A stretch of DNA of 10,744 nucleotides, from positions 1 to 10,744 of the forward strand of contig CAKSIW010000084.1 in NCBI GenBank assembly GCA_934463175.1. The letters run 5' to 3'. The translations under genes and the position numbers were made by a program. This document shows, one piece after another, positions 5,345 to 10,744 of this stretch. This stretch comes from an uncultured Clostridia bacterium. GTDB lineage: Bacteria > Bacillota > Clostridia > Monoglobales > Monoglobaceae. The notes beneath the pieces were generated by a model that worked only from the letters and a program-made list of their open reading frames with translations, was not told the origin of the DNA and did no database searches. The number at the start of each line of letters is the position of its first letter. Position 1 is the stretch's first letter.

Positions 5345-7399
5345 ATGAAGCTCACTGATGACATAAGATATATCAAGGGTGTCGGCACCGCGCGTGCCGC
5401 GCTCTTTGCGAGAATGGGAATCCGATGTGCGGAGGATCTGCTTTTTCATCTTCCGCGGACATGGGAGGACCGTTCACAAATTAAAAAAATTGACGAATTG
5501 ACGGACGGTGAAAACGTTTGCGTCTGCGGCAGCCTTGCACAGCCGGTGCGCTCCTTCCGTGCGCGAAACCGTGTGACGGTCACACAGACCGCAGTCAGCG
5601 ACGGAAGCGGCATTATGCGCGTCACATGGTTCAATTCGCCGTATATTTCCGCGTATCTCAAAGAGGGCGCGGAATTTACTTTTTTCGGAAAAGCAGCCTG
5701 CCGCGGCAGACAGTTTGAAATGGTGAACCCGGTGACCGAGAACGCAGACGGCACAGGACACAAAACAGGTCGGATCATTCCCATATATCCGTCCACCGCA
5801 GGGCTGTCACAAACTCAAATCAGAAGCGCAGTCGAGGCGGCTCTCACCTCTGTGACCGATGAGTTTGAGGAGGTTCTGCCCGAGGCGGTGCGGCGAACAT
5901 ATCAGCTTCTGCCCGTGCGTGAGGCTCTTCGGAAAATACACCTCCCCGAAACCGCGGAGGATTTTGAGGAGGGCAGGCGAACTCTTGCGTTCACCGAGCT
6001 TTTTGTCATGCAGACGGGCGTCTTGTCTCTCGGCAGCGAGAGAAAACGTTTTTCCGCCATGCCGATTCGGAACGTGCATTGCATTGCGGAGCTTGCCTCA
6101 TCACTCCCGTTCGAGCTGACCAAGGCACAAAAACGTGTGATAAATGAAATATGCACAGATCTCAAAAAAACAACTCCGATGAACCGACTGGTTCAGGGAG
6201 ACGTCGGTTCGGGAAAAACAATGGTTGCAGCGTGCGCCATGTTTGCCGCGGCACAGTCGGGATTTCAGGCAGCACTCATGGCACCGACAGAGCTGCTTGC
6301 GGTGCAGCACTATAAAAACCTGACAAAGCTTTTTGAACCGTTCGGAATCGAGACCGCATTTCTTAGCGGCGGAATGACTGCCGCAGAGAGACGCGAGAGC
6401 AGAGCAAAAATTGAAAGCGGTGCGGCACAGGCGGTCGTCGGAACTCATGCCTTGATTTCCGACGGGCTGAGCTACAGCCGTCTCGGTCTTGTCGTGACCG
6501 ATGAACAGCACCGTTTCGGAGTGCGCCAGCGCGCAGTTTTCACAGGAAAGGGCATGAACACCCACACCCTTGTCATGACCGCAACCCCGATTCCGCGTAC
6601 GCTGTCGCTGATACTCTACGGGGATTTGGATATTTCGGTCATTGACGAGCTTCCTCCCGGACGAAAGCCGATTGAAACATATGGCATGACTCCGAGCCGG
6701 CGCAGCGAGGTCTATGAGTTCATTAAGAAAAATCTGCGCGAAGGACGGCAGGCATATGTTGTCTGCCCCTTGGTTGAGGATTCGGAAACCATTACGGCAA
6801 AATCGGTCACAGAATATGCGGAAAAGCTTTCGCACGGCGAGTTTTCGGATTTTTCGGTCGGTGTTATGCACGGCAGGCTGAAGAGCGATGAACGCCGCGC
6901 TGTCATGGAGCGGTTTGCCGCAGGCAAGCTTGACGTTCTTGTCTCAACCACCGTGATTGAGGTTGGCGTTGATGTTCCGAATGCGAATGTCATGCTGATT
7001 GAAAACGCAGAGCGGTTTGGTCTTTCACAGCTTCATCAGCTCCGCGGCAGAATCGGGCGCGGTGAGTTTCAGTCATATTGCATTATGATTTCCGAGGGCG
7101 GAAAGATTGCAAAGGAACGCGTTGAGACCATGTGCAAGACCTGCGACGGCTTTAAAATTTCAGAAAAGGATTTGGAGCTGCGCGGTCCCGGGGAATTTTT
7201 CGGTGTGCGCCAACACGGCTTGCCCGAGCTTCACGCGGCAAATCTTGCAACCGACATGGAGCTTTTGCAGACAGCAAAGGACGCGGCACAGCAGCTCCTC
7301 ACGCATGATCCCCGTCTTGAAAACGAAGAAAACGCAGTGCTTAAAAAGTGTGTGCGGCAGCGTTTTTCGGAGGTCGGCGAAAGCGGAATACTTAACTGA
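5345..7399 (+). CDS. recG: ATP-dependent DNA helicase RecG
   Basis: Superfamily 2 helicase that remodels stalled replication forks and Holliday junctions. The N-terminal wedge/OB domain begins with the RecG-typical IKGVGTARAALFARMGI and LLFHLPRTWEDRS. The helicase core follows: QGDVGSGKT (Walker A, about 284-292), APTELLAVQH (about 313-322), DEQHRFGVRQR (DEQH box, about 386-396), MTATPIPRTL (about 411-420), STTVIEVGVDVPNA (about 534-547) and QLRGRIGRG (about 565-573). The ELRGPGEFFGVRQHG segment is the conserved C-terminal RecG region. The length of 684 aa is normal. I chose ATG 5345 because GGAG lies 6 bases upstream; an in-frame GTG at 5333 is possible but less well placed. All motifs are intact. 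Confidence 0.95.
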   Translation: MKLTDDIRYIKGVGTARAALFARMGIRCAEDLLFHLPRTWEDRSQIKKIDELTDGENVCVCGSLAQPVRSFRARNRVTVTQTAVSDGSGIMRVTWFNSPYISAYLKEGAEFTFFGKAACRGRQFEMVNPVTENADGTGHKTGRIIPIYPSTAGLSQTQIRSAVEAALTSVTDEFEEVLPEAVRRTYQLLPVREALRKIHLPETAEDFEEGRRTLAFTELFVMQTGVLSLGSERKRFSAMPIRNVHCIAELASSLPFELTKAQKRVINEICTDLKKTTPMNRLVQGDVGSGKTMVAACAMFAAAQSGFQAALMAPTELLAVQHYKNLTKLFEPFGIETAFLSGGMTAAERRESRAKIESGAAQAVVGTHALISDGLSYSRLGLVVTDEQHRFGVRQRAVFTGKGMNTHTLVMTATPIPRTLSLILYGDLDISVIDELPPGRKPIETYGMTPSRRSEVYEFIKKNLREGRQAYVVCPLVEDSETITAKSVTEYAEKLSHGEFSDFSVGVMHGRLKSDERRAVMERFAAGKLDVLVSTTVIEVGVDVPNANVMLIENAERFGLSQLHQLRGRIGRGEFQSYCIMISEGGKIAKERVETMCKTCDGFKISEKDLELRGPGEFFGVRQHGLPELHAANLATDMELLQTAKDAAQQLLTHDPRLENEENAVLKKCVRQRFSEVGESGILN

Positions 7400-7414
7400 A
7401 AGAGTGAATTTGTG

Positions 7415-8269
7415 ATGAATGCAAAAACAAAAGGAATTTTATATGTAATAATGGCGGCGTTCGGGTTTTCGATGATGAGCGTTTTCGTACACCTTGCAGG
7501 AGACCTTCCGCCTTTTCAGAAAGCTTTTTTCCGAAATGCGGTGGCACTTGTTTTCGTGACAGCAATCATGCTGAGAGGGCATATGTCCTTTCGTCCGAAG
7601 CGCGGAAATCTGCCGCAGCTGATATGCCGCGCGGTTTTCGGAACAATTGGGCTTGTGTGCAATTTCTATGCGATTGACCGCCTTGTGCTTGCCGACGCAA
7701 ACATGCTGAACAAGCTTTCTCCGTTTTTTGCGGTTTTGATTTCATGCTTTGTTCTGGGCGAACGTCCGACGGCAGTTCAGCTTCTCGGAATCGCGGCGGC
7801 ATTCTGCGGCTGTGTGCTGATTGTCAAACCGTCCGGCAACGGATATGCAAGCTTTCCCGCATTAATCGGAGTTCTGGGCGGTCTCGGCGCAGGCACGGCA
7901 TATACCTTTGTACGCAGTCTCGGAAAGCGCGGCGAGAACAGCTATGTGATTATATTCTTTTTCTCTGCATTTTCAACTCTGATTTGTCTGCCGTTCATGC
8001 TGATGAACGCCGCTGCAATGAGCGTGAAAAGTCTGGGTTTTCTGATTTGCGCAGGCATTTTTGCGTGTGTGGGACAGTTTGGAATCACACGTGCATATAT
8101 TTTTGCACCTGCAAAGGAAATCTCGGTTTATGACTATACGCAGGTGATTTTTGCGGCAATCTTCGGATTCATTGTGTTCGGACAGCTGCCCGATTTGTGG
8201 AGCGTGGTTGGGTATTGCCTCATATGCGGCGCAGGAATTGGAATGTTTTTTTATAACAAAAAGAATTAA
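7415..8269 (+). CDS. EamA/DMT-superfamily transporter, about 284 aa
   Basis: Integral membrane permease of the drug/metabolite transporter superfamily. Two EamA domains of about five membrane helices each can be followed: the first from the N-terminal GILYVIMAAFGFSMMSVFVH to a segment around GIAAAFCGCVLIVKP, the second from FPALIGVLGGLGAGTAYTF to the C-terminal VVGYCLICGAGIGMFF. Family-style features include the loop with PPFQKAFFRNAV, the short SPFFAVLIS helix and VLGERPTAVQLLGI. The substrate cannot be read from sequence; members export amino acids, nucleosides or other metabolites. The start is probably ATG 7415, preceded by AGAGTGAATTTGTG, which resembles the fakA start region; GTG 7412 is an in-frame alternative. 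It begins 15 bases after recG, so it is probably co-transcribed. A hairpin array starts 6 bases after its stop. Confidence 0.9.
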   Translation: MNAKTKGILYVIMAAFGFSMMSVFVHLAGDLPPFQKAFFRNAVALVFVTAIMLRGHMSFRPKRGNLPQLICRAVFGTIGLVCNFYAIDRLVLADANMLNKLSPFFAVLISCFVLGERPTAVQLLGIAAAFCGCVLIVKPSGNGYASFPALIGVLGGLGAGTAYTFVRSLGKRGENSYVIIFFFSAFSTLICLPFMLMNAAAMSVKSLGFLICAGIFACVGQFGITRAYIFAPAKEISVYDYTQVIFAAIFGFIVFGQLPDLWSVVGYCLICGAGIGMFFYNKKN

Positions 8270-8275
8270 AGTTCT

Positions 8276-8641
8276 ATGGGGGAGTGCCCCCAAGCCCACC
8301 TTTTTGCAGGGAACTGAGTTTCCAAACCCTTCTTTGTGGGGGATTCCCACACCTTTTTATAGGAAACGCTGTTTCCAAAAACCTTTTTATGGGGGCGTTG
8401 CCCCCAAGCCCCCTTTTAGAGGGTTTTCTTTGGAAACAAACTTTTTTCTTGTGGTGCTGTGCCCCATACCCTTTTTATGGAAACGCTGTTTCCAAGCCTT
8501 TTTATGGGGGCGTGCCCCCAAGCCCCCTTTTAGAGGGTTTTCTTTGGAAACAAACTTTTTTCTTGTGGTGCTGTGCCCCATACCCTTTTTATGGAAACGC
8601 TGTTTCCAAGCCTTTTTATGGGGGCGTGCCCCCAAGCCCCC
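8276..8641 (+). repeat. GC-rich hairpin array with a 114-115 bp tandem duplication
   Basis: Directly after the transporter stop codon lies a chain of short palindromes (GGGGGAGTGCCCCC, GTGGGGGATTCCCAC, GGAAACGCTGTTTCC, GGGGGCGTTGCCCCC and variants), several followed by CCTTTTTAT runs as in intrinsic terminators. Within it, 8391-8505 and 8506-8619 are nearly identical tandem copies, followed by a partial third copy (8620-8641). Frames crossing it encode repeated Pro/Phe/Gly-rich sequence without ribosome binding sites and are treated as artefacts. The array would end transcription of the recG-transporter series. Confidence 0.85.
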
Positions 8642-8845
8642 TGTGCGCCGCTGTCAGACTTGTGTCGGAGTAGCTGCTTGAACAGGGAATTTTTAATGCC
8701 GCACAGATTAAAGCCGCAGTCAGCGGCTTTGCTGTGCTGAAACGCACGCACATTTCAACGAAACTGATTGATTTGTGCGTGCGTTTCACATTAAAAATCC
8801 ATGTTCTGCGCAAACTCCGTCATCAAGACCGACGCAAGGCGCAAG
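8620..8845 (+). repeat. Dispersed structured repeat, copy 2
   Basis: This is the inverted counterpart of copy 1, read on the plus strand away from the transporter. Hairpin B is at 8710-8717 with 8723-8730 and hairpin A at 8739-8752 with 8774-8787; both stems are identical to copy 1. The core continues to about 8845, with several mismatches. Copies 1 and 2 form a large inverted pair around the 1.7-8.3 kb gene block. Confidence 0.85.
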
Positions 8846-8984
8846 CTTTATGATTTTTTTTGCGGTCACTCCGCAAAGTTTAAAAAATCTTTGGAATGCA
8901 ACGGCTTTGAGTTTTTATGGTTAATCCGCAAAGTTTTCAAAATAATTTTTCGAGAGGAAAAAGCTTTGAGTTTTTTTGTGTTTA
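8846..8984. repeat. A/T-rich spacer with degenerate short direct repeats
   Basis: Repeated TCCGCAAAG boxes at 8870, 8925 and 8986 (55 and 61 bases apart) follow CTTTGAGTTTTT-like stretches; the same box occurs at 10607 at the border of copy 4. A 7-bp hairpin TTTGCGG-TCACT-CCGCAAA spans 8860-8878. I see no gene with a ribosome binding site in this convergent intergenic region. Confidence 0.55.
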
Positions 8985-9235
8985 GTCCGCAAAGTATATC
9001 TTTATTCCGCGCCTTGTTGTTTGGCTCGCAGTTGGATTTTGCGAAAAACACGGATTCTCGCCGTGAACCGTGCGCACACATTTTTATTTTCCCTAATTGT
9101 GCGCACGGTTCAGCACAGCAAAGCCGATGATTTCGGCTTTAATCTGTGCGGCGGCGTAAAATTCAGTGTTTGAGCAATTAATCCAACCGAGACGAATGAC
9201 GGCGCGCAGGGGGTGTGGGGGCGGCACCCCCACAG
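8985..9235 (-). repeat. Dispersed structured repeat, copy 3
   Basis: This copy is read on the minus strand, away from the 71-aa gene. Hairpin A is an exact 14-bp inverted repeat (9065-9078 with 9098-9111) and hairpin B is 9120-9127 with 9133-9140 flanked by CACAG/CTGTG. Compared with copies 1 and 2, stem A carries three compensatory changes and stem B one. Two GC-rich hairpins (GGGGGCGGCACCCCC and GTGGGGCATAGCCCCAC, 9216-9280) lie between it and the gene. Confidence 0.85.
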
Positions 9236-9321
9236 AAAAAGAAGTTTTTTAAAAGAAGGACGTGGGGCATAGCCCCACAAAAAAGCTTTTAAAGATGTTC
9301 ACTTAGACGGAATTTGACGCA

Positions 9322-9357
9322 TAAAAAAACAGAGCAATTTAATTGCTCTGTTTTTTG
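9322..9357 (-). terminator. Bidirectional intrinsic terminator after the 71-aa gene
   Basis: CAGAGCAATT and AATTGCTCTG form a 10-bp stem (9330-9350) with an A-tract on one side and a T-tract on the other, so it can work in both directions. It sits about 20 bases past the stop codon of the minus-strand gene pair. Confidence 0.85.
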
Positions 9358-9374
9358 TTAGTCTGTTTTGAAGT

Positions 9375-9590
9375 TTACCACTCGTTCCAGCTAGAATTAT
9401 TCTTAACATCTTCAACCTTGGCAACACCGCTTGTTCCAACTATGTTTTCAAGGTTCGTATTAAGTTTCTGTGCAAGCTCGCTACGCTCTGACTCAGCAAC
9501 CGTATTAGTGTTTATTGTAGATGTTGTGATTATATCTTCAACATCAAATTTTCTAAGCTCAACCTCAGGAGCTGAATAAATCTTTTTCAT
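9375..9590 (-). CDS. Small hypothetical protein, 71 aa, MKKIYSAPEVE...ITTS type
   Basis: Unrecognised function. The start ATG at 9590 follows AAAGGTGGG by about 8 bases; an upstream ATG at 9620 would add 10 residues but places this good ribosome binding site inside the gene. The N-terminus MKKIYSAPEVELRKFDVEDIITTS resembles a pattern I associate with many small proteins of gut clostridia. The rest is polar, rich in Asn, Ser and Glu, has no cysteine, and ends in NSSWNEW. There is no signal peptide or membrane segment. It lies 39 bases downstream of the gene for a secreted protein and shares its promoter and terminator. A peptide precursor role is conceivable, but no maturation enzyme is visible here. 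Confidence 0.7.
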   Translation of the reverse strand: MKKIYSAPEVELRKFDVEDIITTSTINTNTVAESERSELAQKLNTNLENIVGTSGVAKVEDVKNNSSWNEW

Positions 9591-9629
9591 TTCATGTCCC
9601 ACCTTTCTTAAATTAAGCACTCAAAAATC

Positions 9630-10331
9630 TTATTTCTCGTTATTTCCTGCTGCATATGGGAAAGCATAAACACCTTTCTCCACAGCCGCGTCAGGAATAC
9701 CGAATATAGCTATTGCAAATTTAACGGAACCATCACCGTCTACAGGGCTGGATAATGTTTGCTCAATATCAAATTTTTTCGTTGCACTATCCTTCCCAGA
9801 AGCATTTGCAAACGTAGCACCAACCGCTGTTATTTTTTCTTTCTCAGCACTATTTGCTTTATACGAAGCCGTTACAACTTTAACATTGCTGTATTCAGTG
9901 TTGCCAACTGTTATTTTATCATCCGCTGTGAATGAATCCGCTGCAATGTAATTTTTAAATGTGCCTGCTGTAGCCAACGGAAGCACAACTGTTGTGACAC
10001 TTTCGCCGCCGCCGATTTTAACAATTACATTTTTCTTACCCATAACCTTGCTTGTGTCAAAACCAACAGAGGTCAAACCTGTTGTTGCTGCAACCTGCTC
10101 AAGAGCAATCATTGTGTCTGTAGTTTCATCATAGTCGTTTGCCTCAGCATCAGGAACGGCATAAGCCATCATGGTTACATAGTCCTGACCCTCTGATACA
10201 GCAGTGTCTGCAAAGTTAAGACCGTCTTTACCGTCGTTAATTGTAGCATTCGGTGCTGCAAAAGCCGCAGTACTCAGCATTGCTGCGCCTATTGCAACTG
10301 CTGCAACACGCGCAATAAATTTGTTGTTCAT
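9630..10331 (-). CDS. Secreted protein of unknown function, 233 aa
   Basis: The N-terminus MNNKFIARVAAVAIGAAMLS followed by TAAFA-AP is a clear signal peptide with a predicted signal peptidase I site after about residue 25. I chose ATG 10331 because AAAGGAG lies 8 bases upstream and the signal peptide begins there; an upstream in-frame ATG at 10448 would put 39 extra residues in front of the signal. The mature part is acidic and Thr/Ala/Val-rich, with beta-strand-like stretches. Segment YVTMMAYAVPDAEANDYDET through GKKNVIVKIGGGES resembles the beta-sandwich repeats seen in clostridial surface proteins, but this is a weak match by eye. There is no cell-wall anchor, SLH domain or catalytic motif. 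A near-perfect promoter suggests high expression. Confidence 0.85.
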   Translation of the reverse strand: MNNKFIARVAAVAIGAAMLSTAAFAAPNATINDGKDGLNFADTAVSEGQDYVTMMAYAVPDAEANDYDETTDTMIALEQVAATTGLTSVGFDTSKVMGKKNVIVKIGGGESVTTVVLPLATAGTFKNYIAADSFTADDKITVGNTEYSNVKVVTASYKANSAEKEKITAVGATFANASGKDSATKKFDIEQTLSSPVDGDGSVKFAIAIFGIPDAAVEKGVYAFPYAAGNNEK

Positions 10332-10456
10332 ACAAAATTCTCCTTTCATGTGCGCACTTTGCGCATATGTATAAAATGTTTGTTGTTCATAAATACGGAA
10401 GTATACAACATATCCCCTTTGATGTATTCCTCCAACATATTTATTCACTTTGACTT
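10332..10456 (-). promoter_or_regulatory. Long 5' leader of the secreted-protein gene
   Basis: About 125 bases separate the predicted start from the start codon. A TGCGC-AAAGT-GCGCA hairpin (10351-10365) lies just upstream of the AAAGGAG site, and a weaker pairing ATGTTGT/ACAACAAACAT lies further 5'. This could affect translation or mRNA stability; no known riboswitch is recognised. Confidence 0.4.
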
Positions 10457-10462
10457 TACCTA

Positions 10463-10491
10463 ATTATATACCGCATTTCAATTTTTGTCAA
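10463..10491 (-). promoter_or_regulatory. Exact-consensus sigma-A promoter of the secreted-protein gene pair
   Basis: Minus-strand TTGACA (10491-10486) and TATAAT (10468-10463) are separated by exactly 17 bp. This is the strongest promoter in the window, with a predicted start near 10456. Confidence 0.9.
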
Positions 10492-10603
10492 CACCATAAA
10501 GCCATTTTTATCTCTCATTTGTATACAAAAAAATATTTTGTTGTTTGTGCATTTAGACCAAACAGTTTTGAGAGCATTAACTGTCGTCGCAGCACAAGCA
10601 GTT

Positions 10604-10744
10604 TTGTCCGCAAAGTATATCTTTAATTCCGCGCCTTGTCGTTTGTTTCGCAGTTGGATTTTGCGAGAAACACGGATTTTCGCCGTGAACCGTGCGCACA
10701 CATTTTAATTTCCCTTAATTGTGCGCACGGTTCAGCACAGCAAA
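10604..10744 (-). repeat. Dispersed structured repeat, copy 4 (cut by window end)
   Basis: Homologous to copy 3 from TCCGCAAAGTATATCTTTA through hairpin A (10687-10700 with 10720-10733, exact 14 bp) to the start of hairpin B. The window ends inside hairpin B. By analogy with copies 1-3, a minus-strand gene should end just beyond the right edge. Confidence 0.85.

Noticed and set aside
5333..5345. GTG at 5333 as recG start
   Set aside because: ATG at 5345 has GGAG at a better distance and gives a normal RecG N-terminus; GTG remains possible but less likely.
8284..8681. Long plus-strand frames through the hairpin array encoding repeated PFYGGV/KPP-type sequence
   Set aside because: They arise from tandem GC-rich palindromes, are open in two frames and also on the other strand, and lack ribosome binding sites.
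1314..8845. Composite transposon bounded by inverted copies 1 and 2
   Set aside because: The block between them holds housekeeping genes in a conserved order (asp23-fakA-recG), there is no transposase, no target duplication was seen, and further copies lie outside. Dispersed repeats at gene ends explain it better.
10332..10448. N-terminal extension of the secreted protein from ATG 10448
   Set aside because: It would bury the signal peptide behind 39 residues and overlooks the good AAAGGAG site before ATG 10331.

Overview
The window looks like a chromosomal segment of an anaerobic gut-type Firmicute (class Clostridia, probably Oscillospirales-like). The reasons are AGGAGG-type ribosome binding sites, sigma-A promoters, intrinsic terminators, a conserved asp23/gls24 - fakA (DAK2) - recG gene order, a cytoplasmic GH88 hydrolase, and a small 'MKKxYxxPExE...ITTS' protein of a style common in gut clostridia. 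Genus and species cannot be named from the sequence alone.

Left part (1-1760): a small acidic hypothetical gene (19-255, minus) lies downstream of three tandem, about 360-390 bp units. Read on the minus strand, each unit holds a sigma-A promoter with 17 bp spacing, a 205-231 nt structured RNA whose first bases pair with its 3' region, and an intrinsic terminator. Several stems change sequence between units while keeping their pairing. The terminator loop and stem can also pair with an upstream segment, so two exclusive folds are possible. This is the best candidate for an undescribed system in the window: a tandem non-coding RNA family, possibly controlling read-through into the small gene.

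Middle part (1760-8269): a divergent promoter region (2994-3122) serves a minus-strand GH88 unsaturated glucuronyl hydrolase and a plus-strand gene series: Asp23/Gls24 protein, FakA-like DAK2 kinase, RecG helicase and an EamA/DMT transporter. Two tandem hairpins lie between fakA and recG.

Right part (8270-10744): the transporter and a minus-strand pair converge on 1.1 kb of repeats. The pair is a secreted 233-aa protein followed by a 71-aa protein, driven by an exact-consensus promoter (TTGACA-17-TATAAT).

Repeat system: four copies of a structured repeat (around 1371-1545, 8620-8845, 8985-9235 and 10604-window end) carry two hairpins whose stems show compensatory changes between copies. In the three copies where the adjacent gene is visible, the repeat lies downstream of a gene's stop codon, points away from it, and is separated from it by GC-rich hairpins with T-runs. 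The same core sequence lies upstream of each of the three RNA promoters. The repeats therefore look like a dispersed family that sits at the 3' ends of transcription units.
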